From positions 1 through 35,884 of the forward strand of contig JAFVAO010000081.1 in NCBI GenBank assembly GCA_017480445.1: a stretch of 35,884 nucleotides of DNA. Direction: 5' to 3'. Below the pieces are notes generated by a model. The model had not been told where the DNA came from. It saw only the letters and a program-made list of their open reading frames with translations, and searched no databases. This stretch comes from Lachnospiraceae bacterium. GTDB taxonomy: Bacteria; Bacillota; Clostridia; Lachnospirales; Lachnospiraceae. Made by a program: the position numbers and the translations under genes. This document shows positions 16,376 through 24,797 of the stretch, piece by piece. The first letter of the stretch is position 1. Every line of letters starts with the position of its first letter.

Positions 16376-17335
16376 TTACTCCGCAATTCTCCGATACATC
16401 TCCGGTCTGCGATCCCTGAACAGCCCCCAGGAAAGCCGTAAGTCCTCGATCTCTTCCAGATCAAAGGTGTGCAGGACCACGCGCTCCGGCGTATCCGTCC
16501 CCTCATAGCGTCCGGCATCCGCCACCACCTCGCCGGTCTCGTCCGCGATAAAAGAAGCGCCGTAGAAGGTCAACGCAGAATCCTGCGCATTGTTCGCCTG
16601 CGAAGGCACAACGCGCTCCTCGCCGATGCGGTTTGCCGCGATTACCGGCATCACGTTACAGGCCGCATGCCCCTGCATACATCTGCGCCAGTGCGACATG
16701 CTGTCACACTCGATGATCGGCTCCGAGCCGATCGCCGTCGGGTAGAAAATGAGCTCCGCCCCCTGAAGCGCCATGCATCTGGCACTCTCCGGGAACCACT
16801 GATCCCAGCAGATTCCCACGCCAATCGCTGCATACGCGGTGTGCCACACCCGAAAGCCGGTATCGCCCGGTGTAAAATAAAACTTCTCCTGATAAAAATG
16901 GTCGTCCGGAATATGCGTCTTGCGGTATACCCCCAGCACCGTTCCGTCCGCATCAATCACTGCCACGGAATTGTAGGTCACATTGCCCTCACGCTCGAAA
17001 AAACTGATCGGGAGCACCACCCGCAGCTCCTGCGCCACTTTCTGAAAATGTAAAATCGCCGGATTCTCCTCCACACTTGTCGCCAGGTGATAGGAGGCAT
17101 AATTCCGCTCCTGACAGAAATACCAGGTCTCAAATAACTCCGGCAGCAAAATAATCTGCGCGCCCTTGGCAGCCGCTTCCCGCACCATTCTGTCCGCCGC
17201 CTCGATGTTCTCCTTCCGGGAACGGTTGCAATACATCTGCACCGCCGCCACCGTCACCGTCCGCTTCTTTACACTGCCTGTGCCATTTACATTGTCTGCA
17301 CTGTGCGTGCCGTTTACACCATCTATGCTGCTCAT
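16376..17335 (-). CDS. aguB: N-carbamoylputrescine amidase
   Basis: A 319-residue nitrilase-family enzyme hydrolysing N-carbamoylputrescine to putrescine, CO2 and ammonia. The catalytic triad is E66 (LPELFE), K139 (YRKTHIP) and C176 (GICWDQW). SHWRRCMQGHA and the late RDRRPEMYRRI are typical of AguB. The first 24 residues are an extra Asn/Gly/Ser-rich leader with two VNGT words, absent from typical AguB; no other Met exists before residue 34. GAGGAG precedes the ATG. It follows aguA by 50 bases in the same direction and completes the agmatine-to-putrescine step. Confidence 0.94.
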   Translation of the reverse strand: MSSIDGVNGTHSADNVNGTGSVKKRTVTVAAVQMYCNRSRKENIEAADRMVREAAAKGAQIILLPELFETWYFCQERNYASYHLATSVEENPAILHFQKVAQELRVVLPISFFEREGNVTYNSVAVIDADGTVLGVYRKTHIPDDHFYQEKFYFTPGDTGFRVWHTAYAAIGVGICWDQWFPESARCMALQGAELIFYPTAIGSEPIIECDSMSHWRRCMQGHAACNVMPVIAANRIGEERVVPSQANNAQDSALTFYGASFIADETGEVVADAGRYEGTDTPERVVLHTFDLEEIEDLRLSWGLFRDRRPEMYRRIAE

Positions 17336-17385
17336 GTCTCTGTCTCCTCTTGTGTCGTATTTTAATGCACCATTACTTATAAAGC

Positions 17386-18477
17386 TTACTCCGGTATCTG
17401 CTGCGTGATACAGTGGATATTCCCCCCACCGATCAGAATGTCCCGCGCGTAGATCTGCACTACTTCCCGCTCAGGGAACAGTTTTTGCAAAATCTCCCGC
17501 GCCTTCTCATCCGCCGGATCACCAAACCCCGGCATCACAATATGCTGATTCGCAATATAAAAATTCACATAAGATGCCGCCAGGCGCTCCCCCGGCATGC
17601 GGGTGGGCTCGTCATGACAGGCATCCAGCCCCTCGCACTCCTCCGCCGTCATCATCACCGGTTTCGGCAGCGGCAGCTTATGCACCCTGATCTTCCTGCC
17701 TCTGGCATCCGTTGCCTGCTCCAGTGCCTTCAGACACGCCTCCGACATGGCATACTGCGGATCGTCTCTGTCCTCCGTCCAGGCCAGCACCACCTCACCG
17801 GGCTTGATAAACGCACAGATATTATCCACATGTTCATTGGTTTCATCCTGATAAATTCCACAAGGCAGCCAGATCACCTTGGATACGCCGAGATATTCCC
17901 GCAACGTCTCCTCGATCTCCTCTTTGGTCTTATCCGGATTGCGGCCCTCGCTTAACAGACAGGTTTCCGTCACCATGCAGGTTCCCTCGCCGTCCACATG
18001 GATCGAACCGCCCTCTAAGATAAAATCCCGCTTGTCATAGATATCTTTTCCAAACAGATCACAGAGCTTCCTCGCCATGGCATTGTCCTTGTCCCACGGA
18101 AAATACAGCCCGTCCCGCAGCCCGCCCCAAGCGTTAAATCCCCAGTCAATGCCACGAATCTCACCATATTTTTTCACGAAGGTAGGCGCGTAGTCCCTCG
18201 CCCACGCGTCATTGCTCGACATCTCCACCACGCGTATGTGCGCCGGCATCATGGCCCGGGCATTGTCATACTGCGCCGCGCTCGCGCACACGGTCACCTG
18301 CTCTGACCTCGCGATCGCCTCTGCTACCTGCACAAATGCCTTCCTCGCCGCATACGCACCGTACTGCCACGAATCTGCTCTCTCGGGAAAAATCATGATA
18401 CAGCCCTGATGCGGTTCGAACTCCGCTGGCATATAAAACCCGTCCGCTGCGGGTGTTGAATTCTTGATGATCTTCAT
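17386..18477 (-). CDS. aguA: Agmatine deiminase
   Basis: A 363-residue guanidino-group-modifying enzyme converting agmatine to N-carbamoylputrescine and ammonia. The catalytic Cys356 lies in GGGNIHCITQQ at the C terminus. NDAWARDYAPTF and GGSIHVDGEGT are the other active-site segments, and the length is normal. GAGAGG sits seven bases before the ATG. It is followed by aguB. Agmatine would come from arginine decarboxylase, which is not in the window, or from the gut environment. Confidence 0.96.
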   Translation of the reverse strand: MKIIKNSTPAADGFYMPAEFEPHQGCIMIFPERADSWQYGAYAARKAFVQVAEAIARSEQVTVCASAAQYDNARAMMPAHIRVVEMSSNDAWARDYAPTFVKKYGEIRGIDWGFNAWGGLRDGLYFPWDKDNAMARKLCDLFGKDIYDKRDFILEGGSIHVDGEGTCMVTETCLLSEGRNPDKTKEEIEETLREYLGVSKVIWLPCGIYQDETNEHVDNICAFIKPGEVVLAWTEDRDDPQYAMSEACLKALEQATDARGRKIRVHKLPLPKPVMMTAEECEGLDACHDEPTRMPGERLAASYVNFYIANQHIVMPGFGDPADEKAREILQKLFPEREVVQIYARDILIGGGNIHCITQQIPE

Positions 18478-18511
18478 ACCTATAACCTCTCATGCAGGCT
18501 TCGCCCGCTAT

Positions 18512-19456
18512 TTACCAATTCTCCGGATAAACGCCGTATTCTGTATTTTCCACCCGGTAAGCACCATCCTTGTATATGAGATCAAAGCTTATACTGCCGA
18601 CACCTCGCGTAAACACCTCCGCAAAGCAGCGCAGAATAGTTTTGTCTCCATTCTTCACCAGAGCTGCATGATAAACTGTTTCATCTTCTATCACAGTTTC
18701 ATCACTCCACCAATACTGAAGATACCCCTCTTCCAACGACACACTTTCCGTAAATCCTGTCTGGTTCACTTTGATTGTCACGACATTTCCCTGCGGCTTG
18801 TCATAGGAGACAGTAATCTCTTTCGCGCCGTTTTCCCCTGCTGCCAGAGGAAGCTCTGTTTGCCGATACTCCCCGCTGCCCTCATCATAGTCAAACAGCC
18901 ACATATCCCCGAAAGCCATAGGATCCGTACTTGTGTCATAGGTCAATGTAAACAAAACTTCCGGCTCGCCGTCATTGTCTGTGTCTCCTGCCTGTATGTG
19001 CGGGAATCCGGTGTTCCATACCTCCGGCACTTGAATCCTGCGACCGTTTCCGAATTCAATCGTGTATTCCGCAATCTGCCGATCCGCGTCGCAGGTACGA
19101 TACAGACGATCTGTCTTCCCATCACCATCAAAGTCCTTGTCCGCAAATTCCCCACACCAAGTATATCCGATACATTCGTCCACATATCCTTCATATTCCC
19201 ACAGCAACAGCGGCGAAGTTTCCGTTTCCGCTACATCTGTTTGTTCTGTTTTCTTTTCTGGAGACACCTGAACAGATTCCTCAGATATCTCTGCATCCAC
19301 TGATACAGTGACTGCCTCAGAAGTTTCCGGAACTTCCGTCCAGCTTTCCCGTGTCGATTCATCATTTGCACAACCGGTCAGAAAAAGCACAAATCCTGCA
19401 ATACAGACTTTTGTTGAAAGTTCTTTTCCCCGGCTTATAATGTTATTTTTATGCAT
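18512..19456 (-). CDS. Lipoprotein with two Asp-rich calcium-type loops
   Basis: A 314-residue predicted lipoprotein of unknown function. A signal segment ends in the lipobox LTGC with Cys29 as the lipid-modified residue, followed by a Ser/Thr/Glu-rich linker to about residue 80. Two loops, DKDFDGDGKTD and GDTDNDGEPE, look like calcium-binding VCBS/FG-GAP-type repeats, and the rest is beta-rich. I chose the ATG at 19456, just after the nspC stop; an upstream start at 19486 would overlap nspC. It lies between nspC and aguA, is more A/T-rich than they are, and may be carried along in the polyamine operon rather than part of the pathway. Confidence 0.75.
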   Translation of the reverse strand: MHKNNIISRGKELSTKVCIAGFVLFLTGCANDESTRESWTEVPETSEAVTVSVDAEISEESVQVSPEKKTEQTDVAETETSPLLLWEYEGYVDECIGYTWCGEFADKDFDGDGKTDRLYRTCDADRQIAEYTIEFGNGRRIQVPEVWNTGFPHIQAGDTDNDGEPEVLFTLTYDTSTDPMAFGDMWLFDYDEGSGEYRQTELPLAAGENGAKEITVSYDKPQGNVVTIKVNQTGFTESVSLEEGYLQYWWSDETVIEDETVYHAALVKNGDKTILRCFAEVFTRGVGSISFDLIYKDGAYRVENTEYGVYPENW

Positions 19457-19460
19457 TGTC

Positions 19461-20777
19461 TTACAGCCTCTCCTTGAAATCCTCATATCCGAACTGTTTC
19501 CAGATCCGGCAGTCGCCGTCCTTATCCCTGATCGCGATGGCAGGTAACGGCATCCCGTTAAACGTATTGTTCTTCACCATGGAATAGATCGCCATGTCCT
19601 CGAATACCAGCCGCTCTCCCTCCTGCAGTTCATGATCAAAGGAATAATCCCCGATCACATCCCCCGCCAGACAAGTGGGACCGCCCAGCCGATAGGTATA
19701 CGCCTTTTCCCCGGCTTCCCCGCTGCCCTGCAGGGGCGGTCTGTAGGGCATCTCCAACACATCCGGCATATGGCACGCCGCGGATGTATCCAGAATCGAA
19801 ATGTTCATCTTCACATCCGCAGTATTCTCCGCCATACCCTCTGCATACGCAGACACTGCTCCCTCCGATGCATCTAATGTCACATAGGTACTTTTTTCCG
19901 CTGTCTCCAACACGGTTGTCACCAGAAATCCGGCGTTTAGCGCCACCGCTTCCCCCGGCTCCAAATACACTTTCAATCCATATTTATCCTGTACTCTCTT
20001 GATGCAGCGCTCCAACCGTTCAATGTCATAACCCGGTCTGGTGATGTGATGCCCGCCGCCGAAATTCAGCCACTTCAAATGCTTGAAAAAGCTGCCGAAC
20101 TTCCGCTCTACCGCATCCAGTGTCACCTCCAGCGCATCCGCATCCTGCTCGCAGAGCGTGTGAAAATGTAGCCCGTCCAATAATTCCAACAGAGTCCGGC
20201 CTGTTACATTTCGGCACCGTCCAAGCCCTGCAAATGCTTCCTGCGTATCTTCCGGCACCTCTGCCCGTCGATTCGCTCCCTCTGCAAACTCCACAAATGT
20301 CACTCCGAGCCTGGAACCCGGCGCACAGGGGTCGTAGATCGCATGTCCCTCCTGTGTGGAACACTCCGGATTGATGCGCAGTCCGATCTGTTTTCCACAC
20401 TCTTTGGCACGCAGTCCGAACTTTTCCACCTGCTTCCAGGAATTAAACACGATGTGATCACAACATTTCAGGATCTCGTCAAAATCCTCCTCCCGGTATG
20501 CCGGGGAGAAAATATGGTTTTCGCACAGCTTTCCCTTCGCGCGAAGCGGCAGAATCATTTCCTCCATGCCCAGCCTTGCCTCGTAAAGCCCGCTGGCCGT
20601 AGCGCCGCTTAGATACTGCCCGATCAACGGATACAGCGCATAATTAGAGAACGCCTTCTGCGCCAGCAGGATCTTCGCTCCCGTCCGCTCAGCTACGCCC
20701 TGTAAAATCTCCAGATTTTTCTCGATCAACGCCTCATCCACCACATAACACGGCGTGGGCAGCTCTTCAAACCTCAT
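19461..20777 (-). CDS. nspC: Carboxynorspermidine/carboxyspermidine decarboxylase
   Basis: A 438-residue PLP-dependent decarboxylase of the alanine-racemase fold. It turns carboxyspermidine into spermidine (or carboxynorspermidine into norspermidine). The PLP lysine is K41 (LLAQKAFS). GLHFHTLCEQ, NFGGGHHITRPGYD, YLEPGEA and DTSAACHMPDVLEMPYRP are family signatures. Two stretches, about residues 163-195 and 300-325, are extra to the usual roughly 380-residue enzyme; both keep frame and lie between conserved blocks. GAGGT precedes the ATG. It lies upstream of the lipoprotein, aguA and aguB, and 65 bases after the methyltransferase gene. Confidence 0.94.
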   Translation of the reverse strand: MRFEELPTPCYVVDEALIEKNLEILQGVAERTGAKILLAQKAFSNYALYPLIGQYLSGATASGLYEARLGMEEMILPLRAKGKLCENHIFSPAYREEDFDEILKCCDHIVFNSWKQVEKFGLRAKECGKQIGLRINPECSTQEGHAIYDPCAPGSRLGVTFVEFAEGANRRAEVPEDTQEAFAGLGRCRNVTGRTLLELLDGLHFHTLCEQDADALEVTLDAVERKFGSFFKHLKWLNFGGGHHITRPGYDIERLERCIKRVQDKYGLKVYLEPGEAVALNAGFLVTTVLETAEKSTYVTLDASEGAVSAYAEGMAENTADVKMNISILDTSAACHMPDVLEMPYRPPLQGSGEAGEKAYTYRLGGPTCLAGDVIGDYSFDHELQEGERLVFEDMAIYSMVKNNTFNGMPLPAIAIRDKDGDCRIWKQFGYEDFKERL

Positions 20778-20841
20778 CTTTGTACCTCTTTTGCTTTCCG
20801 CAGTCTATTCCCGCGCTGCCTTTGCATTTCCCTTCATTTTT

Positions 20842-22908
20842 TCATACTGCTTTCTCCGCCACAAGGATACAGTTTGACGCCGGATATTCCACCTCCACGT
20901 CCCGTTCATCCAAAAGCGTCAGGTATCTGTTCAGATTCTCCGGATACCCCGGCTCTAAGATCTCCTCCGCACAGAGCACTTTCGCGCCCAGAGATTCCAG
21001 AAACGCCCGATACTCCGCCAGCGTGAAATATCCAAACTGCTCCTGCACCTCATGGGCATAACTCTCCGTACCCCAGGTATAGGTATACAGAAATTCTCGG
21101 ATCATATTCACATCCCCGGTCACCGTCAGTCCTGCCTCATCTATGTTCGTCACTTTTCGGTTCTCCGGAATATCCGTAAGCCCCTTAAAGTCCACCTGAT
21201 AATTCCGGAAGAAGTCCATCCCCGCCTCGGTCTTGAACCAGATTTTGCGCACCGCAGCGCCTTCCGCCTTCACGCCGTCCCGAATGATGATGCGCCCGCC
21301 GGGCGTCAGACTCTCATAAGCAAATCGCAGCGCCTTCTTCACGCTGTCCAGATCAAACCGCCCGTGCTCACCCTCCGTATAGGAAAAAATCTCATGCAGG
21401 ATCGAGGAAAACACAATGCTGTCCACCTTCTGTTCAAACGGCTTCTCCACAAAATTATGTACCGTCACAGACCACCGGTGTCCTTCTTTTTTCTTCTTCT
21501 GATTCAACGCCTCAATCACATTGGCGGAAATGTCCGTGCCGATTACATGCATCTTAGGATATTTTGTCTCCAGCCTGTCCAACAGGATTCCGCCGCCGGA
21601 TCCCACATCCACCACGCTTTTCCCCACCACATAATCAATGATGCCGTCCTTCGTGCTGGCGGATACATCATTCATCGTCCGCAAGTATTTATCTTCATTG
21701 TTCAGCCGGTCAAACTCATCCTTCCGAAATCCAAACATATCGTAGAGCACAATAATACTCTTCTCAAAAGTCAAAAGCCCCGACCGCTCCGCCTCCACGC
21801 AGAACTCGATCAGCTTCTCACACACCGCTGCAAACGAAAAATCTACATAGGCGGTTCCGTTCTCCACCCACACCTTGAACTTCACATAGGGTGCGTCGCC
21901 GTCCCGCAGAAACTTCTCAATAATGCGCTTCTTGTAGACATTGATGTGCCGCCTGCCTTCATAGTCGTAATACAGCGAATCCGCCAAAGGCTTGAAATTC
22001 AAATGGTACACGTTTACCTGCCCGCTGCCCTCGACTCGTCCGCTGCCTGTATTGCCGCCGCTGTTCTCCAATTCCTGCAACGTCCGCGTCAAAATCGCAC
22101 GGATCTGTTTGAGATCAAAACTCCCCAGCGCCGACTCGAAATACCATAGCTCATACCTCCGGAAAATGTTTTCCGCAAAAAAATCCGCATCCTCCCGATA
22201 AATCTGAATCTCTTTCGGACATAGCTTCTCCAATCGATACTCCGCAGAATACTCCGACAGATCGCCCTCCAAAATTCGGTCCACCAGCACCGTCACATCC
22301 TGCTTCACCTGATTCCACAGACTGTCGCTGACACCCCGGATAATACACTCATTCAGGACGAGTACCAGTTCACGCATCCTCGTATTGGAAAGTCCCAAAA
22401 GCTCTCTCACGTAAAGTAGCGGTGCATTGTGCCGCACCGGAATCTCCCCACGGATACACTGTCCGATCAGACCATGCGTCCGGATCAACAGATAAATCGC
22501 CTCCGACGACTCCATAAAATCACTGTAAATCTCTGCGGAGGCAATGTTGTGAATATCCAACGGATAACCCTTTCGCCGCCATTCTTCCCGCTCTTTCCGC
22601 AGACCGCCCTTGGCCACCTCCGACCAGCAAAGCACTTCCCGCAGAATCTGCTTTGCATCCACCGCCAAATCGTTCTCTGCCCCCGAACTCCCCGGTTCCG
22701 GTTCGGGCAAAGCCTCGTCCAATACATCCAGCGTCCGCATCACATACTCCACTGTCTCCCGTCCGGAGACATCCCGCATGCGTTCCAACCGTTCCGCATT
22801 CACATACACATTATCCGTCTGCGTCAGATAAGCCAGCCATCTATTCTTCGCCAGTTGTTCCGGCTTTGCCTGCCCGTCTGCATCAAAATAAAATTCAAAA
22901 TTCGACAT
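20842..22908 (-). CDS. Large two-part class I methyltransferase, substrate unknown
   Basis: A 688-residue protein. The C-terminal part (about residues 425-690) is a Rossmann methyltransferase: VDVGSGGGI at 433-441 is motif I, GTDIS follows as the acidic SAM contact, and SLTPGGRIIIRDGV is a later strand. The N-terminal 420 residues are helical with no signature I recognise, including a Gly/Ser linker near 283-298. I start at the ATG at 22908; the TTG four codons upstream is less likely. It follows the Nudix gene by 24 bases. Methylation of a small molecule or protein cannot be told apart from sequence. Confidence 0.8.
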   Translation of the reverse strand: MSNFEFYFDADGQAKPEQLAKNRWLAYLTQTDNVYVNAERLERMRDVSGRETVEYVMRTLDVLDEALPEPEPGSSGAENDLAVDAKQILREVLCWSEVAKGGLRKEREEWRRKGYPLDIHNIASAEIYSDFMESSEAIYLLIRTHGLIGQCIRGEIPVRHNAPLLYVRELLGLSNTRMRELVLVLNECIIRGVSDSLWNQVKQDVTVLVDRILEGDLSEYSAEYRLEKLCPKEIQIYREDADFFAENIFRRYELWYFESALGSFDLKQIRAILTRTLQELENSGGNTGSGRVEGSGQVNVYHLNFKPLADSLYYDYEGRRHINVYKKRIIEKFLRDGDAPYVKFKVWVENGTAYVDFSFAAVCEKLIEFCVEAERSGLLTFEKSIIVLYDMFGFRKDEFDRLNNEDKYLRTMNDVSASTKDGIIDYVVGKSVVDVGSGGGILLDRLETKYPKMHVIGTDISANVIEALNQKKKKEGHRWSVTVHNFVEKPFEQKVDSIVFSSILHEIFSYTEGEHGRFDLDSVKKALRFAYESLTPGGRIIIRDGVKAEGAAVRKIWFKTEAGMDFFRNYQVDFKGLTDIPENRKVTNIDEAGLTVTGDVNMIREFLYTYTWGTESYAHEVQEQFGYFTLAEYRAFLESLGAKVLCAEEILEPGYPENLNRYLTLLDERDVEVEYPASNCILVAEKAV

Positions 22909-22932
22909 TCTCTCACCCAACCGTTTGTCAGT

Positions 22933-23598
22933 TTAATCCATTTGTCCTTTGCGTCGGTACAGCCGACTGGGCCGATGTGCATCGCCCGATGTCATAAACT
23001 CCGTCTCCTCGATCAGATCCGCCATCTTCTTGCGGAAATTCGCCTTGTATAATTCCTTCCCGAGCAAAATCTCATACACGATCTGCAGCTCCGGCAAGGT
23101 AAACAACTTTCCCACCAGATGGAACGCAATATCCGTGTACTCCACCTTGTTCGCCAGTCGCCATCGGGCATACGCAATGATCTTTCTGTGGTCGAATGCA
23201 ATCTCTTTGTCTCCGGCAAGCAGCTCCTCCACATCCTCCAGATATGCCGCCCGCACACGCTCACCCGCCTTGTACGCCAGCTTCTCCACCGGCACCAACG
23301 CCATGTAAGCCACCGAAATAATCCGCATTCTCGGATCTCTGTCCACATCACCGAACGTATACAGCTGTTCAAAATAAATCCCCGAAAGCCCTGTCTCTTC
23401 CTTGATCCCCCGCTCCGCCGTCTCGTCCAGCGTCTCGTCCATGCGCACAAAAACCCCCGGCAGCGCAGGCATTCCGCCAAAAGGCGCTTCCTCTCTCTCA
23501 ATCATCAGAAGCTTCAGTCTTCGGTCTTCGATGGTAAATACCAGCAAGTCCACCGCCACAGAAGGTTTTTCGTATATTGAAGCATCGTATTGTTCCAT
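22933..23598 (-). CDS. NrtR-like Nudix-domain regulator
   Basis: A 221-residue protein with an N-terminal Nudix domain (about residues 12-140) and a C-terminal winged helix (about 148-205, with LFTLPELQIVYEILLG and NFRKKM). This is the NrtR layout: transcription factors that sense ADP-ribose or related NAD derivatives. The Nudix box is damaged. It reads PGVFVRMDE where PGGFV is normal, and R63-G64-I-K-E67-E68 where REUxEE is normal, so the Glu after Arg is Gly. Hydrolysis is therefore doubtful and sensing more likely. It lies between the NAD-kinase-like and methyltransferase genes. An active Nudix enzyme cannot be excluded. Confidence 0.82.
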   Translation of the reverse strand: MEQYDASIYEKPSVAVDLLVFTIEDRRLKLLMIEREEAPFGGMPALPGVFVRMDETLDETAERGIKEETGLSGIYFEQLYTFGDVDRDPRMRIISVAYMALVPVEKLAYKAGERVRAAYLEDVEELLAGDKEIAFDHRKIIAYARWRLANKVEYTDIAFHLVGKLFTLPELQIVYEILLGKELYKANFRKKMADLIEETEFMTSGDAHRPSRLYRRKGQMD

Positions 23599-23654
23599 GC
23601 GAATTCTTTACTCCAATCTATCCCCAATCATGTATCATCAACAGGAACCGGCTA

Positions 23655-24713
23655 TTATCCCGTCACCAGCCGGCCGACCCGATCCGCCACACATACGGTC
23701 AGTTTTGTCCCCGCGTTAAACTCTATTGTATCATTTAAAATTCCGTCTGAAAAGACCACACCGTTCTCCGCCATATCCGACACAAACGAAAGGCTATCCT
23801 GCGCCGTCACCTGTCCGTACACGAGCTCCGCCTGCGTGTATCTGCTGGGATAGGGCTCACGCACCTGGAAGATCAACTTTCCGGCATCCCATGCTGCGTC
23901 CGTCCCGCATATTCCGCCTGCTCCTAGTGTGGTGCCCGTCCCGCATATCCCGCCTGCTCCCTGCGTCATACCTGTTCCTTGTATCGTACCTGCTCCTTGT
24001 GTCCCACCCGCCGTGATCCGCTCCGGCACACACTCCAACAGAAACACTCTCGCCATTCCCCGAAACTGCGCCATCACAGACGCATGCCACCCGGTCATAC
24101 CGAGTCCTGTGGACACGATCACGCCCGATGACGACTGCTGTTCCACTATACCATTATAACACATATGATATCTGGCGGAAGTATGATTATTGACCCCGAT
24201 GAAAAAATCATTCACCGCGTAGAGTACCTGCCCGTCCGCTGTCTCGGCCTTCCCCATGGTCACCCGCTTTTCGCTTTGATTCCCGGCGATCACTTTGGGC
24301 AGAAGCAGCTCCAGATCCCCTGCCTCAAAGGGCAGCAGCTGCCCCTCCCATCTTTTCACATCGGGATTGACTCCCACTAACGGCTGCCCGTCCAGATACT
24401 TCATGACATTCGCCACCAGCCCGTCCTGCCCCACGGCAACCACAATATCCTGTGCCCCGAAGATCATGTTCGGAATATAATCCCTGTCGATCTCCTGCAC
24501 CCGCGCGTAGCGCCCTGCAAGCACACGGGCGGTCGCAAGCGCCGCATAATAATTGGTATGCTCCACCTCGTAATCGGAAAAATCCGCCCCCAAGTGTTCC
24601 ACATAGAATTTTGCCTGTTCCACTGTGTTGTACCGACGCTTCAATTCCTCCAGCCTTGTACGGCGTTTTACAATGACCACCTTATGCATACCTGCGCCCA
24701 GTTCTTGCCTCAT
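23655..24713 (-). CDS. Divergent NAD-kinase-like protein
   Basis: A 352-residue protein with the outline of the NAD kinase fold. DIVVAVGQDGLVANV (about residues 89-103) stands where NAD kinases have GGDGT; here it is GQDG at 95-98, keeping the Asp. AVNDFFIG (166-173) corresponds to the ND segment, and STGLGMTGW (201-209) to the glycine-rich STPTG loop. A low-complexity insert of about 43 residues (236-278) repeats G, T, A and Q with two GGICGT words. The start at 24713 has GGAGGTGTCGCAT upstream. It is 84 bases after the SPFH gene. It may phosphorylate NAD or another nucleotide, or only bind one. Confidence 0.75.
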   Translation of the reverse strand: MRQELGAGMHKVVIVKRRTRLEELKRRYNTVEQAKFYVEHLGADFSDYEVEHTNYYAALATARVLAGRYARVQEIDRDYIPNMIFGAQDIVVAVGQDGLVANVMKYLDGQPLVGVNPDVKRWEGQLLPFEAGDLELLLPKVIAGNQSEKRVTMGKAETADGQVLYAVNDFFIGVNNHTSARYHMCYNGIVEQQSSSGVIVSTGLGMTGWHASVMAQFRGMARVFLLECVPERITAGGTQGAGTIQGTGMTQGAGGICGTGTTLGAGGICGTDAAWDAGKLIFQVREPYPSRYTQAELVYGQVTAQDSLSFVSDMAENGVVFSDGILNDTIEFNAGTKLTVCVADRVGRLVTG

Positions 24714-24797
24714 ATGCGACACCTCCTGTTTTCCGCACTGCCCTCTCCTGTCTATTTCCCAAGGCTTTTCCTTTTCCATTGGGCAGCTCCTCTGCCC

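Noticed and set aside
20842-22920. Methyltransferase/Nudix pair as a restriction-modification system
   Set aside because: The methyltransferase lacks DNA-methylase catalytic motifs such as DPPY/NPPY, and no restriction nuclease is adjacent.
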